In this document: positions 17,677 through 25,575 of the stretch, piece after piece
How positions within the stretch are numbered: position 1 is the first letter of the stretch
Layout of the letters: every line of letters starts with the position of its first letter
From: Fodinibius salsisoli
GTDB lineage: Bacteria > Bacteroidota > Rhodothermia > Balneolales > Balneolaceae
Direction: 5' to 3'
Assembly (NCBI RefSeq): GCF_026229185.1
Contig: NZ_JAGGJA010000001.1
Location: 434,001 to 498,000, forward strand
DNA length: 64,000 bases
The notes under the pieces: model-generated
Told to the model about the DNA's origin: nothing
The model's input: the letters and a program-made list of their open reading frames with translations, nothing else
Database searches by the model: none
Made by a program: the position numbers and the translations under genes

Positions 17677-18513
17677 CTAAACAATTTCTGAGGGAAGCCT
17701 GTCTTGGTATTTCTGGAATGTCTTATTCAAGTGACTGACATCTGTAAAACCAAGTTGAGCGGCTATTTCAGAGATTGTCAGATTCGTATATTTGAGCTTT
17801 GATTCAGCCAACTTCAGTTTATAAGTAAGCACATATTGTTTAAAAGACGTGCCAAAATTCTTCCTGAAATATTCACTGAAGTAATTGGGAGAGATAGCAA
17901 ACTGCTCTGACAAATGAGTTACCGACATTTTATCGGAATCCAAAATGTGATAGTTAATATAATTCAACAAATCTGTGCTTTTGTCGCTCTTTTCTTGTGC
18001 CTGTTGATTGGTCGACTGCTCATTCAAAATATTTCTTGCCACAATATTCAACAACGTAAATAGCAGTGCTTTTAAATTTAGGCTCGAAAACTTTCCTGAA
18101 CGGTCTTCTTCATCCAAAATTACATCAAACAGGCTCTGGATTGTATCCCTATCTTTATCAATGGTGATGATATTTGGTTTCTGGTGATGATTCCCTGACA
18201 AGATGAATTCAATATTGCTGAACCATTCCGTTATTTCGAGTACGTCTTGACGATTTTTATCAAAAAAAGCTTTCTGGAGTTTTATGAAGTGGAGTACTGA
18301 ATACTCATTAAGCGTAATGGCATTTTTCTCACTTGGTAAATGCAGGAATAGATCTCCGGCCTCAAAAGGAATGGAATAATTGCCAACGGTTCTGCTGCCA
18401 CTGCCAGTCTCTACAAAAACGAGCTCAAAAAAAGCATTAGACTGCGGCGGACATTCGATATAGTCCGTCTTATAACTTTCGATCTTTACCGGCTGGAATA
18501 TGACTCTCTTCAT
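17677..18513 (-). CDS. AraC-family transcriptional regulator
   Basis: This 278-residue protein has an N-terminal cupin-like ligand domain (MKRVIFQPVKIESYKTDYIE, FELVFVETGSGSRTV, AGDLFLHLPSEKN) and a C-terminal AraC double HTH (LSEQFAISPNYFSEYFRKNFGTSF and AAQLGFTDVSHLNKTFQKYQ). It lies 25 bp after an ArsR-type gene and 114 bp before the atypical epimerase, all on the minus strand, so the three may form one transcription unit. It is an intact relative of the broken AraC gene at 11416-12273. The ligand is unknown. Confidence 0.92.
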   Translation of the reverse strand: MKRVIFQPVKIESYKTDYIECPPQSNAFFELVFVETGSGSRTVGNYSIPFEAGDLFLHLPSEKNAITLNEYSVLHFIKLQKAFFDKNRQDVLEITEWFSNIEFILSGNHHQKPNIITIDKDRDTIQSLFDVILDEEDRSGKFSSLNLKALLFTLLNIVARNILNEQSTNQQAQEKSDKSTDLLNYINYHILDSDKMSVTHLSEQFAISPNYFSEYFRKNFGTSFKQYVLTYKLKLAESKLKYTNLTISEIAAQLGFTDVSHLNKTFQKYQDRLPSEIV

Positions 18514-18538
18514 CCGGAAACACTAAAAGTTGGGATTT

Positions 18539-18841
18539 CTACTCTATCGCTTTAATGACCGAATCCAACAAGTCTGGAAACCGCTTGTCAAGCTCTTCAC
18601 TCCTCAATGAAGCAAAGCGCTGCTTTCCTTCAGCACACATCATAATGATGCCGGATTCGCGTAATATTTTGAGGTGATAGGATTTTGTAGAGGTCGCCAC
18701 ATCTACCTTAATTTCTCCGCAACTTTGGTCAGGCTGGGCGGCCAAACTTTTCACGATCTCCAATCGAACGGGATCACTCAATGCATAGAGCACCGAAGCG
18801 AGGGTGACGGTATCGATATTTGGATGTACTAATTTTCTCAT
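18539..18841 (-). CDS. ArsR-family winged-helix regulator
   Basis: This 100-residue protein is a small winged-helix repressor: VLYALSDPVRLEIVKSLAAQ, then the recognition helix region VDVATSTKSYHLKILRESGI and a wing with GKQRFASLRSEELDKRFP. It lacks the ELCVCDL-type metal site of true arsenic sensors, so it probably belongs to the DUF/solvent or redox-responsive members. It is divergent from the NTF2-like/SDR pair at 18957 and upstream of the AraC gene, so the 115 bp between may be a shared control region; no strong dyad is visible there. Confidence 0.9.
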   Translation of the reverse strand: MRKLVHPNIDTVTLASVLYALSDPVRLEIVKSLAAQPDQSCGEIKVDVATSTKSYHLKILRESGIIMMCAEGKQRFASLRSEELDKRFPDLLDSVIKAIE

Positions 18842-18956
18842 AACCCTTAAAATAAGATTTTGGCTCTTTATCTTCTAATATTTTATATTTCGACAAACGT
18901 AAAACTATAAAAATAAATACCGTCTTAATTTTAATTCAATAAATTTCCCCATCATT

Positions 18957-19340
18957 ATGCTTAACCAAGAACTTGTTGACGCAGTTAAAAAACTCATACA
19001 AAATGCAACGCGTTATAACATTGAAGCGCTAGATGCCATCTATCATGACGACCTGCGCATAGCAAAAATGGAGTCGAATCAAGAAATACGTGTCATGGAT
19101 AAGGGCGAAAACATCGCATTGTTTAAATCCAAAAAAGAAGCGGGCGATGATCCTCTGAGCACCGAATCTACCTTCCGGTATGCTCATGCCTCGGGGCCCG
19201 TGGGACATGTGGCGGTGGAGCGCCGAATGAAGCTCCATGACCAAGAAGAGCACTTGTTGTTTAATCTTGTCCTGCGAAAGGTTGATGAGGAGTGGAAAAT
19301 TGTTAGTGAGTTTGCAATCCCACTAGACAGTGAAGGATAA
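18957..19340 (+). CDS. NTF2-like (SnoaL/DUF4440-type) protein
   Basis: This 127-residue protein follows the NTF2-like plan: helix ELVDAVKKLIQNATRYNIEALDAIYHDD, strands with LRIAKMESN and RVMDKGENIALF, and a closing LVLRKVDEEWKIVSEFAIP. Catalytic residues cannot be assigned. It sits 41 bp ahead of an SDR gene on the same strand and is divergent from an ArsR gene. It is the third free-standing NTF2-like gene in the window; a fourth such domain is fused to the sigma factor at 20378. Function is unknown. Confidence 0.78.
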   Translation: MLNQELVDAVKKLIQNATRYNIEALDAIYHDDLRIAKMESNQEIRVMDKGENIALFKSKKEAGDDPLSTESTFRYAHASGPVGHVAVERRMKLHDQEEHLLFNLVLRKVDEEWKIVSEFAIPLDSEG

Positions 19341-19381
19341 AGCATATCATCTCATAAAATAATGAACACCGAAAATCTCTT

Positions 19382-20146
19382 ATGAAGGATCAATCAGTAG
19401 ATTTCAAAAATAAAGTCATCATTATAACCGGAGGCAGCTCTGGCATCGGCCAGGCTGCTGCCTTTCAGTTCGCTGATCAAGGAGCCAAGGTACTTATCAC
19501 CGGCCGACGGCCCGGTCCGCTTGAGGAAACGGCCAGTCAACATCAAAATATTAAAAGCTTGCAAGCAGATGCGGGCAACCCTGAAGATACTCCGAAAACA
19601 ATTAAGCGAGCCGTTGAACTTTGGGATCGGATAGATGTACTGGTCAACAATGCCGGAGCAGGCTTTCCTATGTCTCTTGAAGAATCTACAGCGGATGACG
19701 TCAACGACATTTTTACCACAAACGTAACTGGTCCTACTCTTTTGGCCAAAGAAGCGCTTCCCCACCTTAAAATAAGTGAAGGGAGCATCATCAATATATC
19801 CAGTACATTTGGGCATAAAGCAAGTGCGGGGATAGGTCATTATGCGGCGAGTAAGGCCGCCCTTGAGCACCTGACCCGCTGCTGGGCTTTAGAATTAGCC
19901 CCCGAAAATATACGGGTCAACACCATTGCACCGGGGCCGACCGAGACCGCTGCACTGGAGCAAATGATGGGGCTTTCAAAAAAAGAAGCCGAAGCTGTAA
20001 AAGAACAAGAGCGCAACACAATTCCACTGGGACGGCGTGGTAATCCGGAGGAGGTAGCCCACTGGATTCTTTCTCTGGCTAACCCTGCTTCATCCTGGAT
20101 TACCGGACAAACTATTACCGTAGACGGCGGTTTTGATATAGCCTGA
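19382..20146 (+). CDS. short-chain dehydrogenase/reductase (classical SDR)
   Basis: This 254-residue enzyme has every classical SDR motif: cofactor loop IITGGSSGIGQAAA (residues 13-26), Arg pair in ITGRRPG suggesting NADP, NNAGAG in strand 4, the catalytic Ser in INISSTFG, and YAASK (YxxxK) near residue 159, then PGPTET. The C-terminal ASSWITGQTITVDGGFDIA is also typical. It reduces or oxidises an alcohol/carbonyl of unknown identity. It is probably co-transcribed with the NTF2-like gene in front. Confidence 0.93.
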   Translation: MKDQSVDFKNKVIIITGGSSGIGQAAAFQFADQGAKVLITGRRPGPLEETASQHQNIKSLQADAGNPEDTPKTIKRAVELWDRIDVLVNNAGAGFPMSLEESTADDVNDIFTTNVTGPTLLAKEALPHLKISEGSIINISSTFGHKASAGIGHYAASKAALEHLTRCWALELAPENIRVNTIAPGPTETAALEQMMGLSKKEAEAVKEQERNTIPLGRRGNPEEVAHWILSLANPASSWITGQTITVDGGFDIA

Positions 20147-20310
20147 ATCTATAATCTCTTCCATCTTTTGAATTGAGGCAAAGACCTGATTATAGAAACT
20201 TACTAAATGATTGAAAGCGAATAATCCTTGCAAACAATTTGGCCGCATGTTATTCAAACTGGTCGGGCCGAATAGATAACAGCTTTACTTTTTAGAGATG
20301 CACACTTTAA

Positions 20311-20340
20311 TGTCACGTTTTAGGCTTTGGGATTGTCTTA
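20311..20340 (+). promoter_or_regulatory. ECF41-type promoter in front of the sigma gene
   Basis: TGTCACGTTTT, 12 bp, then TGTCTTA ends 37 bp before the sigma factor start. The same two blocks with the same 12-bp spacing lie before the AhpD-like gene at 21232-21261. TGTCAC as -35 and a GTC element as -10 resemble the promoters known for ECF41 sigma factors. The sigma gene is therefore probably autoregulated. The only other bases kept in the spacer are a few Gs and a T. Confidence 0.8.
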
Positions 20341-20377
20341 TTATATAGAGCTCTCTTTTTAAATAACTGTTTCCAAG

Positions 20378-21220
20378 ATGGAGAATTATCAGAATGTATT
20401 ATTTCCCTACGCTTATAATATTCTCGGATCCCGGACCCTCGCTCAGGATGCTATCCAAGAGGTTATGGCGAAGTATTTTTCCGGATCTACTTCGGAAGTG
20501 AATAATCCCGAAGCTTATCTGAAACGGGCCGTCATCAATCAATCCATTAATCTTAAGAAGAAAAACCAAAAAACGATTTCTTCTGAGGAGGTGTGGCTGC
20601 CCGAGCCGGTGGCAACGGATCATACCGACAAAAATATTATCCAGGAGAACATTCTTTCTTACTCTCTGCTGTTTTTGCTGGAGCAGCTGAATCCCAAAGA
20701 GCGCGCCGTGTTTATCCTCAAAGAGGCTTTTGCCTACAAGCATAAAGAGATTGCAGAAGTGCTTTCCTGTTCCGTGCCCTATTCGAGGAAGCTGTTGAGC
20801 CGGGCACGGTCGAAGGTCCGGGGTGCCGATCAAAGTTCTGCCACAATCCCCCAAGCCGATGCTCCTGCAGTACAGATTGATAAATATCTCACAGCTATTC
20901 GAAATCGCGATCTGGAGACGTTGCAATCGCTGCTTTCCGAAGATGTGGCGCTTTATGCAGATGGGGGTGAAGCGGTAAAAGTGGTACAACATATCTGCAA
21001 TGGCAGACCAGATGTTTCGGACCTGTTGATGTATGTCTACCAAAAATTCCAGCAGTCACAGATTGTTCAATCAGCTATCGTCAATCACCAGCCGGCCTTG
21101 CTCTTTTATGAAGATCAGCTGCTCAAAGCTTGCCAGGTCTATCATTTTGATAGGAACGGTCAACGGATTAAGCGTATCTGTAATATTTTGGATCCGGAAA
21201 AATTAAAAAATATCGATTAG
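20378..21220 (+). CDS. ECF41-type sigma factor with C-terminal SnoaL-like domain
   Basis: This 280-residue protein joins an ECF sigma (region 2 around residues 5-60 with AQDAIQEVMAKYF; region 4 around 105-148 with YKHKEIAEVLSCSVPYSRKLL) to an NTF2/SnoaL-like C-terminus from about residue 165. Two ECF41 hallmarks are visible: the linker WLPEP (73-77) and a DGG motif (DGGE, 195-198). In ECF41 proteins the C-terminal domain replaces an anti-sigma factor and tunes activity. The genomic partner is usually a carboxymuconolactone decarboxylase, oxidoreductase or epimerase; an AhpD-like gene of that type follows at 21301 with a matching promoter. Confidence 0.92.
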   Translation: MENYQNVLFPYAYNILGSRTLAQDAIQEVMAKYFSGSTSEVNNPEAYLKRAVINQSINLKKKNQKTISSEEVWLPEPVATDHTDKNIIQENILSYSLLFLLEQLNPKERAVFILKEAFAYKHKEIAEVLSCSVPYSRKLLSRARSKVRGADQSSATIPQADAPAVQIDKYLTAIRNRDLETLQSLLSEDVALYADGGEAVKVVQHICNGRPDVSDLLMYVYQKFQQSQIVQSAIVNHQPALLFYEDQLLKACQVYHFDRNGQRIKRICNILDPEKLKNID

Positions 21221-21231
21221 TTCTGGTTTGC

Positions 21232-21261
21232 TGTCACGTTTTGAGGAGCTGGGTTGTCTTA
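21232..21261 (+). promoter_or_regulatory. ECF41-type promoter in front of the AhpD-like gene
   Basis: TGTCACGTTTT and TGTCTTA are spaced exactly as in the copy before the sigma gene (23 bp from start to start of the blocks). It ends 39 bp before ATG 21301, almost the same distance as the first copy to its gene. This match also supports 21301 as the true start of the downstream gene. Confidence 0.8.
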
Positions 21262-21300
21262 ATAGTAGAAGTCAATCATAAACCTTCAAAACACAATACA

Positions 21301-21762
21301 ATGGACGAACGAATTTCATATCAGGATCTCAATCCCAATCTTTTGAATAGTGTTAATCGGGTTAACCAGTACCTGGCACAATCAGATTTGGATCCCAAAC
21401 TAAGAGAATTGATAAATTATCGTGTTTCGCAAATCAATGGCTGCGCTTTTTGCTTGGATATGCATCACAAGGAACTCATACATATGGGAGAAGAGGAGTT
21501 ACGGTTACACTCGTTACCAGCCTGGCAGGAATGCCCATTTTACACCAGGAAAGAAAAAGCAGCCCTGGCTTTTGCAGAAGCCGTTACCAATGCCAATAAG
21601 ATGGATGTTGGTGACAATATCTACGATCAACTGAAGGAGTTTTTCTCCGAATCTGAAATTGCGGACCTGACGCTGGCTGTTACCCAAATTAACGTCTGGA
21701 ACCGGGTTAACAAGGTATTCCGGCCCACGCCCGGTAATTACGAAGTAGGGCAGTTTGGATAA
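21301..21762 (+). CDS. AhpD-like carboxymuconolactone decarboxylase family protein
   Basis: This protein of 153 residues has the AhpD redox motif INGCAFCLDMHHKE with Cys48, Cys51 and His55, which act as a thioredoxin-like peroxidase centre in AhpD. The flanking pattern (LDPKLRELINYRVSQ before, LPAWQECPFYTRKEKAALAFAEAVT after) is typical of the YciW/alkylhydroperoxidase group. It probably removes a peroxide or electrophile, but the substrate is unknown. ATG 21301 is chosen over an upstream TTG because that lies within the ECF41-type promoter. It is the predicted target of the neighbouring sigma factor. Confidence 0.92.
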   Translation: MDERISYQDLNPNLLNSVNRVNQYLAQSDLDPKLRELINYRVSQINGCAFCLDMHHKELIHMGEEELRLHSLPAWQECPFYTRKEKAALAFAEAVTNANKMDVGDNIYDQLKEFFSESEIADLTLAVTQINVWNRVNKVFRPTPGNYEVGQFG

Positions 21763-21975
21763 TCAGCGGGTCTTGTTAGATCGGTTCTATTCAGCTGATC
21801 CACTTAACTTTTCATGAACTTCAGGCCTGTCAAAAAATTTGGCAGGCTTGATTTTTAATATAAAAGACAGTACCAACCATAGTTAGTCCCTCCGTTGAAT
21901 GTGTATTAAAATATACTGAACTTGCTTTACCTAATAGAGGATTTTGCAAAACCCTCCAATATCAAATTAATCGTT

Positions 21976-22338
21976 ATGAGACCTAACCATGTAGGAAGTG
22001 TTATTTGGATCATCGGAATTGGTTTGCTTTTCCAGGCCTGCTCTCTATTTGGCACCGATGCTTCAGGAGATATTCTTTCCGATCAGGCCGGAACGCTATT
22101 GTGGAGTGGCTCTCCCGCTGCTGATGGAGCTGGCATGTTATTTAAGACAGAAGATGAAACATACTACGGAGTGCCCGGCACCCGGGAAGACTATGCTGAC
22201 TATTTTCCTGAAAATAAAAATCAGATTCAAATTATAGCCGATATTAAGCGTACCGGTGAGAAAACCGTGAGGGGCTGGGGCGTGGAGTATCCTGAGATTA
22301 AAATATTAAGAATAAAAGGGTTACAGGATCCCGAATAA
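21976..22338 (+). CDS. small lipoprotein of unknown function
   Basis: ATG 21976 gives a 120-residue protein with a lipoprotein signal: hydrophobic SVIWIIGIGLLFQAC, Cys at about residue 22. An in-frame TTG 18 codons upstream would put charged residues before it and is less likely. The mature part is acidic and beta-rich (GTLLWSGSPAADGAGMLFKTEDETYYGVPG) and ends with a strand-rich IQIIADIKRTGEKTVRGWGVEYPEIKILRI. I do not recognise a family. It sits alone between the AhpD-like gene and a DHFR-like gene. Confidence 0.7.
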   Translation: MRPNHVGSVIWIIGIGLLFQACSLFGTDASGDILSDQAGTLLWSGSPAADGAGMLFKTEDETYYGVPGTREDYADYFPENKNQIQIIADIKRTGEKTVRGWGVEYPEIKILRIKGLQDPE

Positions 22339-22382
22339 TGGAATAGCTAAACAATTACACAATAAAGAGTAAAAGATAACGG

Positions 22383-22943
22383 ATGAAGACGCAATATTTT
22401 ACCGCTACAACCGTGAATGGCTACATCGCAGACGATAATCATTCACTTGACTGGCTTTTCCAGTTTGAGAAAATAGAAAGTATGGAAGGCCAATATCCCC
22501 AATTCATTAGCCAAGTAGGTGCTATTGCCATGGGCTCTACGACCTATGAATGGATACTGGAATATGAAAACCTGTCAGAAAATCCGGATAAATGGCCCTA
22601 CGATATGCCCACGTGGGTCTTTAGTCGGCGTAATTTGCCTGCTGTTGAGGGAGCAGATATCCGTTTTGTCCAGGGCGAGGTTGCACCCGTCCATGAAAAA
22701 ATGGTGGAAGAAGCTGACGGAAAGAATGTCTGGCTCGTCGGTGGCGGTGATTTGGTCGGACAGTTTCATGATCAAGCCCTGCTCGACGAGATTATCCTCA
22801 GCGTGGCCCCTGTTATGCTTGACACAGGAGCCCCGTTATTGCCGCGCGAGATCACCACGCCACCTCTGAAATTAGTAGATGTACAAAAGCATGGCGATGT
22901 GTTTGCGGTTTTAACATATAAAGTGCAAAAAAAGCCCAAGTGA
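22383..22943 (+). CDS. dihydrofolate reductase family protein (RibD C-terminal-like)
   Basis: This 186-residue protein has the DHFR/RibD-C fold: KTQYFTATTVNGYIADDNHSLDWL at the N-terminus, AIAMGSTTYEWIL in place of the DHFR GRKT segment, and VWLVGGGDLVGQF for the NADPH-binding glycines, then LLDEIILSVAPVMLDTGAPLLP. Members reduce pteridine-like or other small carbonyl compounds; few have a known substrate. It is not a housekeeping folA, which has a different active-site Asp/Glu pattern. It follows the lipoprotein by 44 bp. Confidence 0.88.
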   Translation: MKTQYFTATTVNGYIADDNHSLDWLFQFEKIESMEGQYPQFISQVGAIAMGSTTYEWILEYENLSENPDKWPYDMPTWVFSRRNLPAVEGADIRFVQGEVAPVHEKMVEEADGKNVWLVGGGDLVGQFHDQALLDEIILSVAPVMLDTGAPLLPREITTPPLKLVDVQKHGDVFAVLTYKVQKKPK

Positions 22944-23041
22944 TAGGCATCCTGCCAAAGTGTTTTTTAACTCATGTAGTGATAGGTAAGAAACACATTT
23001 TCATGTCACCTATATGTAGATCGAAATTTATATTGTTCATC

Positions 23042-23482
23042 TCAAGGCTTGTACTCTTTACGATAGTCTGCTCTTCTCTCCTTGATGATATAGACTAAAA
23101 GAATGTTTGACCACCTTTCCTCATCCATATTCTGTAACAAGGTATGGAGGATGTTGCGTGGCTCATAAAACATTTCGCCCTGGCTAAACACCTCAGCCGG
23201 CCTGCCTTTCAACTTTATTTTTACACTGCCCTGCAGCACGTAGCCAAAGAGTTCCGCATCATGCCGGTGCGAGACGGTGTCTGTAAAAGCCGGCGGTACT
23301 TTAAGTATCTTACTGAACATTTCATATCCTTCAAGTTCGGGATCAGCAAGTGCCTGCCTCAAAACGGGAATATCTCCCAGCTTTTGATCGGATGATTGAG
23401 CGTTGCAGGAATCTGCAGTTAAGGTATCCAGGAAAATGACTGTAAATAATAGTAATAACAAAAAACGAGTATGTGCTCTCAT
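23042..23482 (-). CDS. secreted cupin-domain protein
   Basis: This 146-residue protein starts with a Sec signal peptide (LLLLLFTVIFLDTLTADSCNAQ) and then one cupin barrel. Metal ligands are seen in the first motif SHRHDAELFGYVLQGSVKI (two His, Glu region) and the second motif EPRNILHTLLQN (His). Cupins of this size bind a metal and act as isomerases, dioxygenases or binding proteins; which applies here is open. It lies 35 bp downstream of the AhpD-like gene at 23518-23952 on the same strand, so the two may be co-transcribed from the MocR-controlled region. Confidence 0.82.
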   Translation of the reverse strand: MRAHTRFLLLLLFTVIFLDTLTADSCNAQSSDQKLGDIPVLRQALADPELEGYEMFSKILKVPPAFTDTVSHRHDAELFGYVLQGSVKIKLKGRPAEVFSQGEMFYEPRNILHTLLQNMDEERWSNILLVYIIKERRADYRKEYKP

Positions 23483-23517
23483 AAACTCAGAGAATCTTTT
23501 TACCGGTGGATGGTTTT

Positions 23518-23952
23518 CTAATCTTCTTCTGGCATCAGGTGAGAAGAAATAGCAATACGATTCCAGCTGTTAATCGTATTTGTTATAAAAACGACTTGTG
23601 CAAATCCCCGCTCTCCCAACAGAGCTATGGCTTCTTCATACACCTCATCCGGCATACCTCCATTGGAAATATTCGTGACTTCTTCGGTTACTTTCAGCGC
23701 AATTTCTTCCTGCTCAGTAAAAAAAGGCGTCTCCCACCAGGCGCTGAGAGCATAGAGTCGCTGTTCGGTTTCTCCCAGCTCACGGGCGTCTTTGGTGTGC
23801 ATATTGATACAATATCCACATCCGTTGATCTGCGATGCACGTATTTTGATTAGTTCCTTAAGCTTGGGATCAAGGTCAAATGCCTTTAACTGCTTTTCTG
23901 CTTCCGACATGGCCTCGTAAACCCGGGGTTCTGCTTCTTTAAAAAGACTCAT
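23518..23952 (-). CDS. AhpD-like carboxymuconolactone decarboxylase family protein
   Basis: ATG 23952 gives a 144-residue protein; the frame is open further upstream but that part runs into the regulatory repeats and the divergent gene. The redox centre INGCGYCINMHTKDA carries Cys45, Cys48 and His52, like AhpD. It resembles the AhpD-like gene at 21301 but has a different promoter. It is divergent from a MocR regulator at 24049, a pairing often seen in Bacteroidota, and is probably its main target. It may detoxify peroxides or carbonyls; the substrate is unknown. Confidence 0.92.
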   Translation of the reverse strand: MSLFKEAEPRVYEAMSEAEKQLKAFDLDPKLKELIKIRASQINGCGYCINMHTKDARELGETEQRLYALSAWWETPFFTEQEEIALKVTEEVTNISNGGMPDEVYEEAIALLGERGFAQVVFITNTINSWNRIAISSHLMPEED

Positions 23953-24002
23953 TTCGTCTGTTGTTTTGATGCGTGGTTGATTTGCTTGAGTATATCCATT
24001 TG

Positions 24003-24030
24003 TTGGACTATCATGGTAGACCAGTATACA
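24003..24030 (+). promoter_or_regulatory. candidate promoter of the MocR gene
   Basis: TTGGAC (24003-24008) and TATACA (24025-24030) are 16 bp apart, close to a sigma-70 pattern. Transcription from here would leave a very short leader before ATG 24049. The first of two MocR-type direct repeats overlaps the -10 box, so the regulator could repress its own gene. Confidence 0.4.
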
Positions 24031-24050
24031 TAAAACAGATAGACCAGTAT
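24017..24050. promoter_or_regulatory. two direct repeats, probable MocR operator
   Basis: The 11-bp word TAGACCAGTAT occurs twice without mismatch, at 24017-24027 and 24040-24050, a 23-bp step (about two helix turns). The second copy overlaps the ATG of the MocR gene. MocR/GabR/PdxR proteins bind paired direct repeats of similar size, so this is the likely binding site shared with the divergent AhpD-like gene. Confidence 0.75.
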
Positions 24051-25521
24051 GATTCCATTGAAGGAGCTGATTACTATTGACAAGACAGCTAATACCGCTG
24101 TTTACCTGCAGATATCGAATGCCGTGATTCACCATATCCGCAATGGGCGGTTGCGAAAGGGCGTCAAGCTGCCGGGCTCCCGGAAGTTGGCAAAGTCATT
24201 AAACATTCATCGCAACACGTTGCTCGCGGCTTATGATGAGCTGGAGGCCCAGGGATGGATAGAAATTGTTCCGCGCAAAGGGACGTTTGTAGCGCGGAAT
24301 CTGCCGGACCTTCAGCCACGGGGACACGGTCATAAACCCACTACAGAAACGTATCCTGAGGAAACAGCTTTTGCTATTGATGAAGAGCAGTTAATTCGGT
24401 TTCCTGTTTCAAACTCAAAACAACCTAACCCAAAGTTAGTCATCGATGATGGTTTTCCCGATATTCGAGAAGCACCGATGGAGGAATTTACCCGCGAACT
24501 GCGAAGCCTTTCAAGGCGTAAGGTCTATCGCAAATATTATCAGTATCAGGATGCTAAGGGCATTGCTTATCTCCGAGAAGTATTAGCGGCCCATTTGAAC
24601 GATACCAGAGGTCTTCCCATTTCTGCTGATAATATCATAATTACCACCGGCGCAAGTATGGGGATTTACTTAGCAGCACGACTGCTGCTCCGCCCGGGAG
24701 ATAATGTTATCGTCAGTGATCCTTGTTTTTGGGGCGCTACCCACATCCTACAGCAAACGAATGCCCACATCAATAGAGTGCCGGTTGATAGTTCAGGTAT
24801 GGATATTGACGCGGTAGAACAGCTCTGTGAAGAAAAAGAGATTCGACTGCTGTATGTTATCCCACATCATCAACATCCTACTACCGTTACATTACCTCCT
24901 CATCGAAGAATCCGGCTTTTAGAGCTGGCTGCCAAATATAAGTTTGCCATCATCGAGGATGATTATGATTACAGTTTTCATTATGCTAGTGCCCCTGTCT
25001 TGCCAATGGCCAGTCTCGATCAACACGGAAATGTTATTTACATCGGAACGCTGAGCAAAACCTTGGTACCCTCAATACGGATAGGGTTTATCGTTGCCCC
25101 ACAAAATTTAACGGAAGCTGTCTCTCACCTTAGGAGATCGGTTGACTGGCAGGGAGATAGTATGAAAGAGAGAGCTGTTGCCCGACTGTACGATAATGGA
25201 ACAATGGAGCGACATATCAAAAAAATGGTTCGACTCTACCGAAAACGCCGCGATCATTTCTGTGGATTTCTTCAAGAAAAAGTCGGAGATCGTGTGTTGT
25301 TTAAAAAACCGGACGGTGGCATGTCGGTGTGGGCAACTTTTAAAAATACGGACCTCGCTATTGTTGAAAAAAATGCCCGCCATAAGGGGTTAAAAATCAA
25401 TAATTGTAGAATGTATAATAAAGAATCTACTTATCAATCTATTCGGTTGGGCTTTGCCTCTCTCAATATCGAGGAGCAGAAACAAGCAGTTGACATATTA
25501 TCAACAGCAGTGCAGGAATGA
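24049..25521 (+). CDS. MocR-family PLP-dependent transcriptional regulator
   Basis: This 490-residue protein fuses a GntR-type winged helix (residues about 15-80; NGRLRKGVKLPGSRKLAKSLNIHRNTLLAAYDELEAQGW) to an inactive or partly active aminotransferase fold I domain. The PLP Lys is in YIGTLSKTLVPSIRIGF, and the cofactor-binding IIEDDYDYSFHY and TTGASMGIYLAARLL segments are intact. MocR proteins sense PLP or an amino compound and often control vitamin B6, GABA or detox genes. Here the divergent target is an AhpD-like gene and two 11-bp direct repeats lie in between. Confidence 0.94.
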   Translation: MIPLKELITIDKTANTAVYLQISNAVIHHIRNGRLRKGVKLPGSRKLAKSLNIHRNTLLAAYDELEAQGWIEIVPRKGTFVARNLPDLQPRGHGHKPTTETYPEETAFAIDEEQLIRFPVSNSKQPNPKLVIDDGFPDIREAPMEEFTRELRSLSRRKVYRKYYQYQDAKGIAYLREVLAAHLNDTRGLPISADNIIITTGASMGIYLAARLLLRPGDNVIVSDPCFWGATHILQQTNAHINRVPVDSSGMDIDAVEQLCEEKEIRLLYVIPHHQHPTTVTLPPHRRIRLLELAAKYKFAIIEDDYDYSFHYASAPVLPMASLDQHGNVIYIGTLSKTLVPSIRIGFIVAPQNLTEAVSHLRRSVDWQGDSMKERAVARLYDNGTMERHIKKMVRLYRKRRDHFCGFLQEKVGDRVLFKKPDGGMSVWATFKNTDLAIVEKNARHKGLKINNCRMYNKESTYQSIRLGFASLNIEEQKQAVDILSTAVQE

Positions 25522-25548
25522 TATTTTCTAAATGTTTTTCAAAGAAAA

Positions 25549-25563
25549 TCACCATATTGGTGA
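25549..25563. terminator. small hairpin between convergent genes
   Basis: TCACCA-TAT-TGGTGA is a perfect 6-bp hairpin located in the 54 bp between the convergent MocR and TauE/SafE genes. There is no clear T-run, so termination is only suggested by position. Confidence 0.3.
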
Positions 25564-25575
25564 ATTGCCGATACT

